Shown piece after piece: positions 17,508 to 26,048 of a stretch of 64,000 nucleotides of DNA. Where the stretch lies: NCBI GenBank assembly GCA_964484195.1, contig CAZAER010000001.1, positions 620,001 through 684,000 on the forward strand, read 5' to 3'. Numbering within the stretch: position 1 is the stretch's first letter; every line of letters starts with the position of its first letter. Below the pieces are notes generated by a model. The model had not been told where the DNA came from and did no database searches. It worked only from the letters and a program-made list of their open reading frames with translations. The DNA is from JALHOP01 sp964484195 (GTDB lineage Bacteria; Myxococcota; XYA12-FULL-58-9; JALHOP01). A program made the translations under genes and the position numbers.

Positions 17508-19501
17508 ATGAAGGTCACGTCGCGGACGATGGTCAGCGGCGCAGCCTGATACGTCTTGCGGGAGCTCAAGTTCAGCACCAGCTGCGTGAACCAAGCCCGC
17601 TTGTCGGTACGCTCGAGGTCGGGTGACTCGTCGCAGCCCTTGGCGAAGCTCTGCGCGCTGTCGCTCGCCATCAAGGCGCCGATTTCGCGGAACGTCATGT
17701 CGGCCATCGATCGGTCGAAGGTCAGCAAGACGCCGGTGTCCATCTTCACCCAGGGGAGCTCTCCGGCCTTGGTGAAGGTCAGCGTCAACGACGAGCCATC
17801 CGTGTATTTCCGCTCGAGCACACGCGCGCCGTCGGTGGTCGCGACGTCCTTGAAGTCCTTGCGATCGAGCCAGTAGGTCGGCCGCGCCAGGTGGTTCGAC
17901 TTGTAGAGGTCGAGGATCTTCACCAGCTCGCTTTCGCGGATGTTGCGATTCGCGAGATCGAAGCGATCTGGGAAGCGCTTCACCAGCGCCGCGACTTCGG
18001 CTTCGGACAGGTCGGGGTTCTGCTCGACTTCGTAGTGGCGCGTGCGAGCATGCTCACCACGGTCGACTGCCGCCTGCAGAGCCTCCTCCGTCGCGTAGAC
18101 CGGACCGACCGCCTTTCGCAGGTCTTCGATCGAGAACTGCTTCATGAACTGATGGATGCGCTTCTCCATCGCCATGAACGCATAAGCGGTCTCGAGCACG
18201 AGCAACGGTTCTGGAACGCGATAGCGGACCTCATCGGTGGCGGTGTCGCCGCGAGCCAGAAGGGCGTTGTGCAAGATCATGACGACGTTGCCGAAGCGTG
18301 ACGGATTGTAGGCGGCTTTGACGCCCGCCTGCATGAGGATCGAGTGATAGAGCTCGTCGCGGAAGATACCGTCGAGCGCCTTGTCGGCGTTCGAGTCGGG
18401 CTTCGCGTTGCCCTTCAAGACCAGGTACGCGGTACCCGCGACGATCTCGGCGAACTCGCGGCGCAGCATCATTTGCTTGGCGCCCTTCGCGGTGACGTCA
18501 CGGACGATGGGATACGAGAGCTGCGCGTGCAGCACCGGCTCACCTTCGACCTTGATGCCGTTGTAGACAGCATCGAGCACGTGACCGTGGCGCTCTTCTT
18601 CTTGCGACCAGACCGCGGTCTCGTGGCGCTTCTTGCCGTTGCCGTGCAGCGCGCTCGCGGTGACGCGCTCGCTCAGCGTCGAGCCCATGAAGTGGGCGAT
18701 GTCGTGGAAGTAGTCGTGCAGCGGCGCCGCCGAAGCGAAGCTGTACATCGACGCCGGGAGCTCGATGTCCATCGCGGCCTTGAACAAGAGCGCCAGGTCT
18801 TCGCGCGGGATGGTCGAGTCGTCGAAGTCGGACGGATCGACCTGCGACGTCTTGGTGCCGTGCGGCCACAGGTTCACCAGCGGCGTACCGTCGTGACGCG
18901 AGATGCCTTCGAGCAGACGCACCTTGTCGAGACGGCTGAAGCTCCACATCAGGTCCTTGTCGGTGACCTGAGCCATGATGTCGTTGATGCGCTTCTTGAA
19001 GCGCTTGAACTCGGCACGGATGCGCCGGTTCTCCTTGGGGCTCAGCAACGCCCGGATGTACGTGATGCCGGCGTTCTCGCGCTCGGTGAACGGGTTGTAG
19101 GCGAGCGCCACCTCTTTGCCGCCCTTGCCCACCGAATAGTAGCGAATGCCCTCTTCCGAGCGCTCGACGCGGATCTTCTCGCCGCGGACGTTGTGGAACT
19201 CGCTGGTGCGCAACGCGACGCGCGCCGTCGAACCGGGCGCAGCGCCACCCTTGGCCGCTGAAGCGGACCGTGCCGCGAGCTCCTCGGTCATCGCCTGCGA
19301 GAACGCGCCAGCCACGGTGCGGCGCTCGATCTCCGAGCCGCCCGCCATGGCCTGCTGCACGGCGCGCAGAGCCTGCGGCACCCGCTCGTCGGCGACCTTG
19401 ATGGTGCCGTCGGCGCCTACGAGACGTTGCTCCGCGAGCTTCACACCCTCGGTGGCTGCACGGCGGAGAACTTCGGGAGAAACGGAAGGCATTGAGGTCA
19501 T
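17504..19501 (-). CDS. Ferritin-like di-iron protein resembling acyl-ACP desaturases
   Basis: A 665-residue protein. Two ExxH helices are visible: SQEEERHGHVLD (E302, H305) and FRDELYHSIL (E383, H386). A further Glu lies 31 residues before the second (AEIVAG, E352). Acyl-ACP desaturases have the same EENRHG and DE-RHE pattern with similar spacing, so a di-iron site is likely. The first ligand helix (LHDYFHDIAHF) carries Asp rather than Glu. N- and C-terminal regions (about 1-240 and 420-665) are not recognised; the protein is nearly twice desaturase length. Start ATG 19501 lies just after the stop of the reductase gene, which probably supplies electrons. Substrate unknown. Confidence 0.65.
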   Translation of the reverse strand: MTSMPSVSPEVLRRAATEGVKLAEQRLVGADGTIKVADERVPQALRAVQQAMAGGSEIERRTVAGAFSQAMTEELAARSASAAKGGAAPGSTARVALRTSEFHNVRGEKIRVERSEEGIRYYSVGKGGKEVALAYNPFTERENAGITYIRALLSPKENRRIRAEFKRFKKRINDIMAQVTDKDLMWSFSRLDKVRLLEGISRHDGTPLVNLWPHGTKTSQVDPSDFDDSTIPREDLALLFKAAMDIELPASMYSFASAAPLHDYFHDIAHFMGSTLSERVTASALHGNGKKRHETAVWSQEEERHGHVLDAVYNGIKVEGEPVLHAQLSYPIVRDVTAKGAKQMMLRREFAEIVAGTAYLVLKGNAKPDSNADKALDGIFRDELYHSILMQAGVKAAYNPSRFGNVVMILHNALLARGDTATDEVRYRVPEPLLVLETAYAFMAMEKRIHQFMKQFSIEDLRKAVGPVYATEEALQAAVDRGEHARTRHYEVEQNPDLSEAEVAALVKRFPDRFDLANRNIRESELVKILDLYKSNHLARPTYWLDRKDFKDVATTDGARVLERKYTDGSSLTLTFTKAGELPWVKMDTGVLLTFDRSMADMTFREIGALMASDSAQSFAKGCDESPDLERTDKRAWFTQLVLNLSSRKTYQAAPLTIVRDVTFI

Positions 19502-19506
19502 GGGGG

Positions 19507-20748
19507 TCACACGTCCAGCTCGATACGGTTGCTCTTGGGTTGGGCGATGCAAGGCAAGACCTTGCCCTCACCCGGGTCGACCTGACTTCCGCTCGGGTAC
19601 TCGACCTCGCCGCTCTTCAGGTTCACGCAGCACATGCCGCACGAGCCCGCTTTGCAGCCGGATTCGATCTTCTTGCCGTCGGCGTTCGCGAGGTCGAGGA
19701 GCGTCTTGGCGCTCGGATCCCACGACACGCTCTTACCGGTGCGCGCGAAGAACACTTCGACGGGCTGGACGTCGCTCACGCCGAGCGCCTTCTCGCGCGC
19801 GCTAGGCGTGACCGCCGGGCCCGCTGCGAACGCTTCGGAGTGGATATCTCGCGCCGACACGCCGTGCTGCTGCAAGCCGGTGGTCAGCGACGACATCATG
19901 CCGGCCGGTCCGCACATGTAGAACTCGTAGCGCTGCTTCGGGAGAGTCTCCTTGAGCAGGTCGAGAGAGATACGACCGTTGTGATCGATCGCGAAGCCCG
20001 AGGTGCGCCCGTCGGGGCGCGAGCACACGAGATGCACCTTGATGTTCGGGTGCTCGGCGGCAATCGCGCGCAGCTCTTCCGGGCGTACGAAGTCGCCGGG
20101 GGCGTTCACACCGTAGTAGAGATGAATCTCGCGCTGCGAACCGGTGCGCGCGACTTCTTTCACCATCGCGAGCAGCGGCGTGATACCGACGCCACCGGCG
20201 AGAAGCACCGCGGGCGTGCGCTCATCGAGGTCGAAGACGAACTGGCCCTTGGGCGCCGAGACGTCGAGCACGGCGCCGACCTCGAGGCTGTGAAAGTGGC
20301 CCGAGACGCTGTGACCCTCGGCGGTCTCGGCCGCGTCTTTGATGGTGACTTGATAACGGTCGGGGCGCTGAGCGTCCGAGAGGCTGTAGCAGCGCACCTG
20401 CTCCACGCCGTGCAGGTTCACGCGGAACATCAGGTACTGGCCGGGCTTGAACCCGGCGATCTCTTTGCCGTCGACCGGCTCGAGGCTGAAGCTGCGCTGG
20501 CGGTTCGCCTCGTCGATGATCTCGACGACGCGGAACTGCCGATAGCCCTGCCACGGCTCACCCTTCGGCACCAAAGCTTCGAGCTCGGCGACGTGATGAC
20601 GGGCGCGTGACAGCACCGGCGCCAACGTGTTCGGCACATCGACCTGTGCCGGCGAGGACGAGCCCGAGGAGCGCGTGCCGATGACACGCGGCTGCTCACC
20701 GCTGATCATGGCGTTGCTAAGGGCTTGGGCAACGAGTGGGAATTGCAA
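19507..20748 (-). CDS. Flavin reductase-ferredoxin fusion (FNR-like plus C-terminal 2Fe-2S)
   Basis: A 413-residue electron-transfer protein. FAD-binding barrel: RQRSFSLEP, FKPGQYLMFRVN, VRCYSLSDAQRPD (RxYS). NAD(P)H domain: LLAGGVGITPLLAMV and YMCGPAGMM. The C-terminal plant-type ferredoxin has ESGCKAGSCGMCCVNL and a distal Cys in VLPCIAQP, the four 2Fe-2S ligands. This order (flavin, NAD, ferredoxin) is that of flavohaemoglobin-reductase and oxygenase reductases. It should pass electrons from NAD(P)H to the downstream di-iron protein, whose gene begins 5 bp later. TTG start with AGGGGA five bases upstream; an ATG at 20709 is the alternative. Confidence 0.9.
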   Translation of the reverse strand: MQFPLVAQALSNAMISGEQPRVIGTRSSGSSSPAQVDVPNTLAPVLSRARHHVAELEALVPKGEPWQGYRQFRVVEIIDEANRQRSFSLEPVDGKEIAGFKPGQYLMFRVNLHGVEQVRCYSLSDAQRPDRYQVTIKDAAETAEGHSVSGHFHSLEVGAVLDVSAPKGQFVFDLDERTPAVLLAGGVGITPLLAMVKEVARTGSQREIHLYYGVNAPGDFVRPEELRAIAAEHPNIKVHLVCSRPDGRTSGFAIDHNGRISLDLLKETLPKQRYEFYMCGPAGMMSSLTTGLQQHGVSARDIHSEAFAAGPAVTPSAREKALGVSDVQPVEVFFARTGKSVSWDPSAKTLLDLANADGKKIESGCKAGSCGMCCVNLKSGEVEYPSGSQVDPGEGKVLPCIAQPKSNRIELDV

Positions 20749-20943
20749 GGGGATCCCCTAAGTCTTCCAAAGTGTCCATCCGCCTTATCGTCCTAATCTC
20801 GCCGAGGTTGCGCTTGCGGTAGCGGTGACACGTGACGACCCGTCATCGGAGCAACACGAAACACTTTCGCCCCAGTCGGGACGCGGCCAGGGCGAAGATC
20901 GTGTGCGTTGGGGCGTCGCTAGAGCGCGGCCCGCTTTGGAGGG

Positions 20944-20966
20944 TCGCCGCTAACGGTTAGCGGCGA
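20944..20966. terminator. Perfect 23-bp palindrome over the stop of the downstream secreted-protein gene
   Basis: TCGCCGCTAAC and GTTAGCGGCGA are perfect 11-bp arms around a single G. The right arm contains the TAA stop of the minus-strand gene ending at 20957. No T-tract follows. The rest of 20749-20943 (about 200 bp) carries no gene and must hold the promoter of the reductase/di-iron pair. Confidence 0.5.
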
Positions 20967-21718
20967 ACGCGCGAAGCCGGAGCACCACCCGACGGGGGCG
21001 GCGGAACCGGCTGATAGCCCGCGGGCACGGCGTTCGATTGCACCGGACGCGGTGCGGGCGATGCCGTGTTCGAAGCCTGAGCGGTGCCACGGTACTGCGT
21101 CTTGAGCTTGGTCCAGGCGTTGCCGGTCAGGGCGTCGAGCATGGCCTCGATTTCGCGGGTACGGACGATGAGCGCAGCGCGGGCGCGGGCATCCCCCGGA
21201 GGCGCCAGCGTGAAGGCCAACATGTTGTGCTGGCGCGTGTAGTAGAGGCGCGTGACCTCCTTGATGAGGTCTTCGTGGATACCGACGAGCGCGTACGTGT
21301 CGAGCTGCGACGAGTCGAAGATGAGACCCTGGAGACCCCAGCTCACGCCCGCGGTATAGGCGCGGCCGATGGTGTTGCCGTTCGTGGTGGTTTGCGGGTT
21401 CGAAGGGTCGTAGCCCACGCCGGTGGCGATGCGGTCGTTGCCGAGGGTCAGCGCCTCGTCGTTCTGATAGGTATAGCCACCGCTGATGGTCGGCAGGACG
21501 GCGCGCAAGCGCGAGACCAAACGGTAGTAGTTGAGGTCACTCTGGGCGACGCGGAAGTACTCGACCGCGGCCTTCTGAACCTCGGCGATTGGCGGATCTT
21601 GGGCCAGGACGCGCATGGCGCGGTCAACGTCCGCTTCGACGTCAGCTGGGGCGCTCGGCATTGGGGCGTCGGCCGCACCCTGCGCCAGGCTCATGTAAAC
21701 GAAAAGGATGACCTTCAT
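20957..21718 (-). CDS. Exported protein sharing a domain with the upstream BNR protein
   Basis: A 253-residue protein with a short hydrophobic start (MKVILFVYMSLAQGAADA). The helical and strand body (VDRAMRVLAQDPP, LRAVLPTISGGYTYQNDEAL, then YYTRQHNMLAF) ends in a Pro-rich tail. The body lines up with the last 170 residues of the upstream gene product: both have E-V-x-x-x-A, LPTISGGYTYQN versus MPVIKASYSYRD, a conserved W-G, and a Leu-rich helix with RLYYTR/YRFEDAY. AGGAGC lies 7 nt before the ATG. Last gene of a four-gene minus-strand operon; probably periplasmic or outer-membrane associated. Function unknown. Confidence 0.65.
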   Translation of the reverse strand: MKVILFVYMSLAQGAADAPMPSAPADVEADVDRAMRVLAQDPPIAEVQKAAVEYFRVAQSDLNYYRLVSRLRAVLPTISGGYTYQNDEALTLGNDRIATGVGYDPSNPQTTTNGNTIGRAYTAGVSWGLQGLIFDSSQLDTYALVGIHEDLIKEVTRLYYTRQHNMLAFTLAPPGDARARAALIVRTREIEAMLDALTGNAWTKLKTQYRGTAQASNTASPAPRPVQSNAVPAGYQPVPPPPSGGAPASRVRR

Positions 21719-21758
21719 GACCAGCTCCTAGAAAGAACCTTATCGGTAGAGCAGCGCG

Positions 21759-23474
21759 TCAGAGCGCGGCTTTCCCGCCAAAAACGTCGAAATATCCGTC
21801 CGTCACATAGTTGAGGTAGGCGGCCACTTCGCGCTTCTGCACCTCGAGCTGGGTGCGTTGCTTGGCATCCAAGCCTTCGCGCTTCAGCTGCAAGGTGGTG
21901 TTCGCCCACTTCGTATACGCATCTTCGAAGCGATACGTCAGCCTCCGGCGGAGGCGCTCGACGTCGGCCCAGCTGCGGTCGGTCGAGCTGCGGGAGCGCA
22001 GGAGGTCAGCGAGGTCGAAGGCGATGACGACGCCCCAGTTGTGTCTCTCCGGGAAGCGCTCGGTGATGCGCATCTCGGTGTTCTGGAAGCCGGTGCGGAC
22101 GATGTCGTTCAAGAACGTGAGGCCGTTGCCGTCGCGATACGAATACGAGGCCTTGATGACCGGCATGAGGCCTTGGAGCCGCGCGTCGTCACGTCGGGCG
22201 GCCACTTGGGCGGCATCGACCTGATAGTGCCGCAGTGCGATCTCGATGACTTCCCACATCGGAGCTTTGTTGAAGAGCTCCTGCACGTCGGTCGCGGTCT
22301 CGCTCACCCCGCGCGCCACGTCGACCCTCTTGAGCAAAACGTTGCCCATCCAGATCATGGCGCCGTCGAAGGTCCGCAGGTCGTCGACGAGGACGAGGTC
22401 GATGCTGCGCTGAGTCGGGCGTGTGAAGATGAGGTCGAAGGTCTTGCCGCCGTCGTGCGAGAGATACACGTCGTCGACCGTGGCGACGAGCATGTGCTCG
22501 GCATGTGCGCCCTCGATCTGGAACCAAGCAATCGATTTGTGCGCGAAGCGTTCGTCGCGGATCCGCAGGAAGCGATTGTGATCGCAGACCGTCACACCGT
22601 CGCCGGTGATACCGAACGCCGGACCGTCGGTACGCCAGGTCCAGGCCGGCTCCGCGTCCTTGCTGTCGTACATGAAGACGCACTCTTCTTCGTAGGTGCG
22701 CCGGTCTTCGCTTTCGCGGAACAGGCGGCCACCGGCGAGGATACGCAGGCGCCCCTCGTAGAAGCCGGCAGTGTTGACTTTGTGGGAAAGCACGAACGGG
22801 TTCACGTACTGAAACCAGGAGTCGCCGTAGTCGTAGGTCTCGAGGATCTGCCCTGTGATCGTCTTGCCGATCATGTGGCCCGGACGCTTGCGGTTGCAGG
22901 AGAGCCAGGACACGCGGCCGAGGCCGAGATTGCGGCCGGTCTCGATGATCTCGAAGCGCAGCGGCTCACCAGGAGCGGCGCGAAAGATTCCGTTCGAAGC
23001 GTTGAGAAAGATGTAGTCGAAGCAGCGGTCGATCTGATTGATCTGTCCGGGATCGCGGACTTCGTTGGCGACCAGCGAGCCCAAGACCTTCGCTGTCGGT
23101 AAGCGTTGGCGGCTGCGCAAGTTACCAGCGAGGTCGAGCGAGCGCTGCGCCGATGATACGCGATCGCGGACAGGGATATTGCCGTTGAGCGAGCGCAAGA
23201 GATCGAGATTCAGCTGTGGCGTGCGCAGCTGGCGGGTCTTGAGATCGAGCAAGTTGTCGTACGAGACTGGCTGGAAGACGATCTCCCAGGTCGTACCATT
23301 GTCCAAGCTGCGGTAGACCTCGCCCAACACCGTGCCGATCCACAGCTCCTCGGTGCCCGGGAGCGTACCGACGTAGGTGATGTCGTCGGTGAACGGCTGC
23401 CCCATGGTGATCTCGACCCATTCTTGTTGGGCCTGGATCACCAAGGCGGTCAGTGCGATCGCGATAGCGGTCAC
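21759..23474 (-). CDS. Exported BNR/Asp-box repeat protein with C-terminal domain shared with its neighbour
   Basis: A 571-residue protein with a signal-like start (MTAIAIALTALVIQAQQ). Asp-box (BNR) units are visible: GEVYRSLDNGTTWEIVF and DVYLSHDGGKTFDLIF, the sialidase/VPS10-type propeller blade. The last 170 residues form a separate helical domain (EVIEIALRHYQVDAAQVAA, LMPVIKASYSYRDGNGLTF, ending YFDVFGGKAAL) homologous to the following gene product. GTG start, 9 nt after the upstream stop. A surface-bound ligand- or glycan-binding role is plausible from the propeller but not proven. Confidence 0.7.
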   Translation of the reverse strand: MTAIAIALTALVIQAQQEWVEITMGQPFTDDITYVGTLPGTEELWIGTVLGEVYRSLDNGTTWEIVFQPVSYDNLLDLKTRQLRTPQLNLDLLRSLNGNIPVRDRVSSAQRSLDLAGNLRSRQRLPTAKVLGSLVANEVRDPGQINQIDRCFDYIFLNASNGIFRAAPGEPLRFEIIETGRNLGLGRVSWLSCNRKRPGHMIGKTITGQILETYDYGDSWFQYVNPFVLSHKVNTAGFYEGRLRILAGGRLFRESEDRRTYEEECVFMYDSKDAEPAWTWRTDGPAFGITGDGVTVCDHNRFLRIRDERFAHKSIAWFQIEGAHAEHMLVATVDDVYLSHDGGKTFDLIFTRPTQRSIDLVLVDDLRTFDGAMIWMGNVLLKRVDVARGVSETATDVQELFNKAPMWEVIEIALRHYQVDAAQVAARRDDARLQGLMPVIKASYSYRDGNGLTFLNDIVRTGFQNTEMRITERFPERHNWGVVIAFDLADLLRSRSSTDRSWADVERLRRRLTYRFEDAYTKWANTTLQLKREGLDAKQRTQLEVQKREVAAYLNYVTDGYFDVFGGKAAL

Positions 23475-23483
23475 GTGGCTAGC

Positions 23484-24425
23484 TCAGTCGCCGTTTTCGC
23501 ACGTAGGTGGACCGATGTTCCCCGTACCGCCGCCGCCAGTGATGATCTCGGGGGCGAGCACGCGAATCGACGCGATGTTGACGCTCCAGTCCCACGAGTA
23601 CCAAGACGTCGCGTTGCTGTTGACCGTGATACCGACCCAGCGGGCGCTGATCGGCGTGCCCACCTGGAACGTGTCTTCACCTCCGTCGCCGTTGACGACC
23701 GAGGCGACGACCGACCAACCCGTGGTCGAAGCATCCATGGGACGCGTCGGCGAGCTCTGCAAGCTCGTCATCACGTCGTATTCGTCGGCGTAGGTGCCGT
23801 CGGTGGTCGCGTTCGCCGCCCACACGATCTCGATCTCTTGGATGTTATAGGTCGTCCCGAGATCGATGTAGAGCGCTGGATACGCGGAGAAGTTGGCGTA
23901 GGTGCCGTCGTCTGCGTCGGTGATGTTGCTGATGCCCGAGCCGGCAACGCTCGCCCCGACCTGCTTGCGCACCGCGACGTCCCGCACCTGACCGGTCGGA
24001 GGCGGCGTCGGCTCTTCCGGCGTCTCCTCTTCTTCGTTGATGGACGGGTCGTAGGTGACGCGGTAGCTCACGACGTCGGAGCGCGAATCATTCAGGCGCT
24101 GCACGAAGATCTTGAGGTCGTTGCGACCTTCCTTGAGAGCCACGTCGACGCAGAAGTTACCGGTGCCCGAGACGTCGGCCGCGGTCGGCGCCGCCCCACC
24201 CTCGACAATGATGGTGGCCTCTTTCTCGGCGCTGCCACGAATCGGCAGCGTCGAAAAGCCCGACATCGTCGTGCGCGTCGTTATGGTCGCGGGCTCGGGC
24301 TTGAGCGACTGGGTCTGGCGCTGATCCGAGGGTGTCGACGTGTTGTTGACCGTCGGCTCGGGCAAATCACCGCAAGCAACCGCCAGAACGGACGAGGTCA
24401 TCGCCGCAATGAGGAAGCGGGACAT
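23484..24425 (-). CDS. Lipoprotein with F5/8 type C (discoidin-like) domain
   Basis: A 313-residue lipoprotein (MSRFLIAAMTSSVLAVAC, Cys at 18). An Ig-like/CARDB-like segment follows (ATIIVEGG, GRNDLKIFVQRLND), then a Pro/Glu linker (NEEEETPEEPTPPPTG). Last comes a discoidin-type domain: ITDADDGTYANFSAYPALYI, DLGTTYNIQEIEIVW and ARWVGITVNSNATSWYSWDW. F5/8C domains bind sugars or lipids at cell surfaces. Its start shares a base with the stop of the upstream gene (TGATG), so the two are translationally coupled. Confidence 0.8.
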   Translation of the reverse strand: MSRFLIAAMTSSVLAVACGDLPEPTVNNTSTPSDQRQTQSLKPEPATITTRTTMSGFSTLPIRGSAEKEATIIVEGGAAPTAADVSGTGNFCVDVALKEGRNDLKIFVQRLNDSRSDVVSYRVTYDPSINEEEETPEEPTPPPTGQVRDVAVRKQVGASVAGSGISNITDADDGTYANFSAYPALYIDLGTTYNIQEIEIVWAANATTDGTYADEYDVMTSLQSSPTRPMDASTTGWSVVASVVNGDGGEDTFQVGTPISARWVGITVNSNATSWYSWDWSVNIASIRVLAPEIITGGGGTGNIGPPTCENGD

Positions 24426-25762
24426 CAATCCTCCACAGTGCCGGGCTCGGAGAACAGCGGCTCCGGCAACGGCGGGCAAGGACCCTGCTTCTGGTTGAAC
24501 CCGGGAGCCCAGGTCCAATCGGTGACGTAGGCTTCACCTACTTCGCGGCTGCCGCCGCATTCGTCATAGCGGATGATGGTGCCGGTGCGCAGGAGCTTCG
24601 AGGTCTGGCGGAAGAAGGCGCCGAACCAGTGCGGGAAGACGCTGCGGCTGATGCCCAAACCGGTGCCCGAGCCGCTCGAGACGCTGCTCGAAACACCGAA
24701 GCCGAAACCAACGTTCAAGATCCAGACACTGACGCCGAAGCTGCCGCTCAACGAGTAGCCACGGCTGCGACCTTCGTTGGTGCTCTCGCTGTAGTTGAAG
24801 CTGTTGCCGTTCATGCCACCGGGCAGGCAGCCCGTGACCGCTTGCGGAGCGTACACCTCGGTCACCTCGACGTTGCCGTCGTAATAGACCTCGTAGGGCT
24901 GGTGCACGGTGAACACCACCATGCGGCGGATCTGATTGCCGGCGCCGTCGGTCGCGGTGATGCTGACGCCGACGTCACGGCTGGTGCGCACGTCGTTCAA
25001 GGTCTCGGGATCGTCGCCGGGCGAGAGCATGCCCGGATCGATGGTGAGGAGCGTGGAATTTCCGTCGCTAATGCTCGACTCCACGACACGCGGTTGGTCA
25101 TCGACGGCGACGTAGGCCGCGGTGAGGCCGATCGGCGCATAACCCGACCCCGAGCCCATGCCGGTCACGGAGAGATCGATGTCAACGAGGTCGCCGTTCA
25201 GGACGCCGGGCGCACGCGACGTGTCGCAGGACCGCGAGTACGGCGAGACACGATTGACGACGATGGATGGACCGACCTGCACCGTGGTCGTCACCGGCTC
25301 GGACTTGGCCTCTTCGTTGCGCTTGCTGACGTTCGTCGCGGTGACCTTGCCGGTGAACGAGCCAACCGAGAGACCAAAGCCTGCCGGGGTGTCATCGGCT
25401 TCGAAGACGAACTCGACGCGGTTCGAGGCGCGATAGACCGCTTTGACTTCCATGTCGACGCTACCGCTGCCGCCGCCGTCGCTGCCGGAATAGCTACCGA
25501 CGAAACGCACCATGACGGTGCCCTTGGATGGGCCAATGAAGTCGCCGCCCAGCACCTTGACCGTCGTACCAGCGGACCAGACGGTCGGTGTCACCGCGAT
25601 GACGTTCGGCGCGGCGAGTGGTTGCGAATCGCCGCCCGCAACGAAGGACGGATCGTTCTCGAGGCTCGTTCCGCCGCACGCCGCCGTGATGGCGATCAAA
25701 AGGAACACGCCGCCCAGGAGAACCGTGCGCCCGAAGGCTTTACGCAATTGAGACAAAGACAT
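24425..25762 (-). CDS. IPT/TIG-domain lipoprotein
   Basis: A 445-residue lipoprotein. Signal and lipobox: LLGGVFLLIAITAAC. The next domain has the IPT/TIG pattern (VIAVTPTVWSAGTTVKVLGG-DF). Further strand-rich segments end in a Ser/Gly-rich hydrophobic stretch (FGVSVWILNVGFGFGVSSS) that could insert in a membrane. First gene of the four-gene surface operon. ATG 25762 has GAGGGA four bases upstream, so it is preferred to TTG 25801. A 286-bp gap to 26049 holds divergent promoters and a small repeat (CGTCAC...GTGACG, 25976-25999); nothing else is seen there. Confidence 0.7.
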   Translation of the reverse strand: MSLSQLRKAFGRTVLLGGVFLLIAITAACGGTSLENDPSFVAGGDSQPLAAPNVIAVTPTVWSAGTTVKVLGGDFIGPSKGTVMVRFVGSYSGSDGGGSGSVDMEVKAVYRASNRVEFVFEADDTPAGFGLSVGSFTGKVTATNVSKRNEEAKSEPVTTTVQVGPSIVVNRVSPYSRSCDTSRAPGVLNGDLVDIDLSVTGMGSGSGYAPIGLTAAYVAVDDQPRVVESSISDGNSTLLTIDPGMLSPGDDPETLNDVRTSRDVGVSITATDGAGNQIRRMVVFTVHQPYEVYYDGNVEVTEVYAPQAVTGCLPGGMNGNSFNYSESTNEGRSRGYSLSGSFGVSVWILNVGFGFGVSSSVSSGSGTGLGISRSVFPHWFGAFFRQTSKLLRTGTIIRYDECGGSREVGEAYVTDWTWAPGFNQKQGPCPPLPEPLFSEPGTVED

Positions 25763-26048
25763 CGCGTCCCTCGCCGTGCGAGCGCTCATGCGTTGATTCA
25801 ACTTTTAGCTTGGGGGCCCGACCGTCCGAACGACGACCGGCTTTCATGAGGCTCGCTGGTTCAATATCGGCCGCGAGTCCTTGGGGTTGCGCGCCATCGT
25901 TGCGACATCTCGATCGTGGCTAGATGAGCCCGGAACGACACTGACACGCCGTACTGCCATCACGGCGCAAATCAGCGTCACTGCAACGAAACCGTGACGG
26001 GCCGATGCCGATAATCGCGGGCCACACAACTTCGTCACGGAGCACCCA

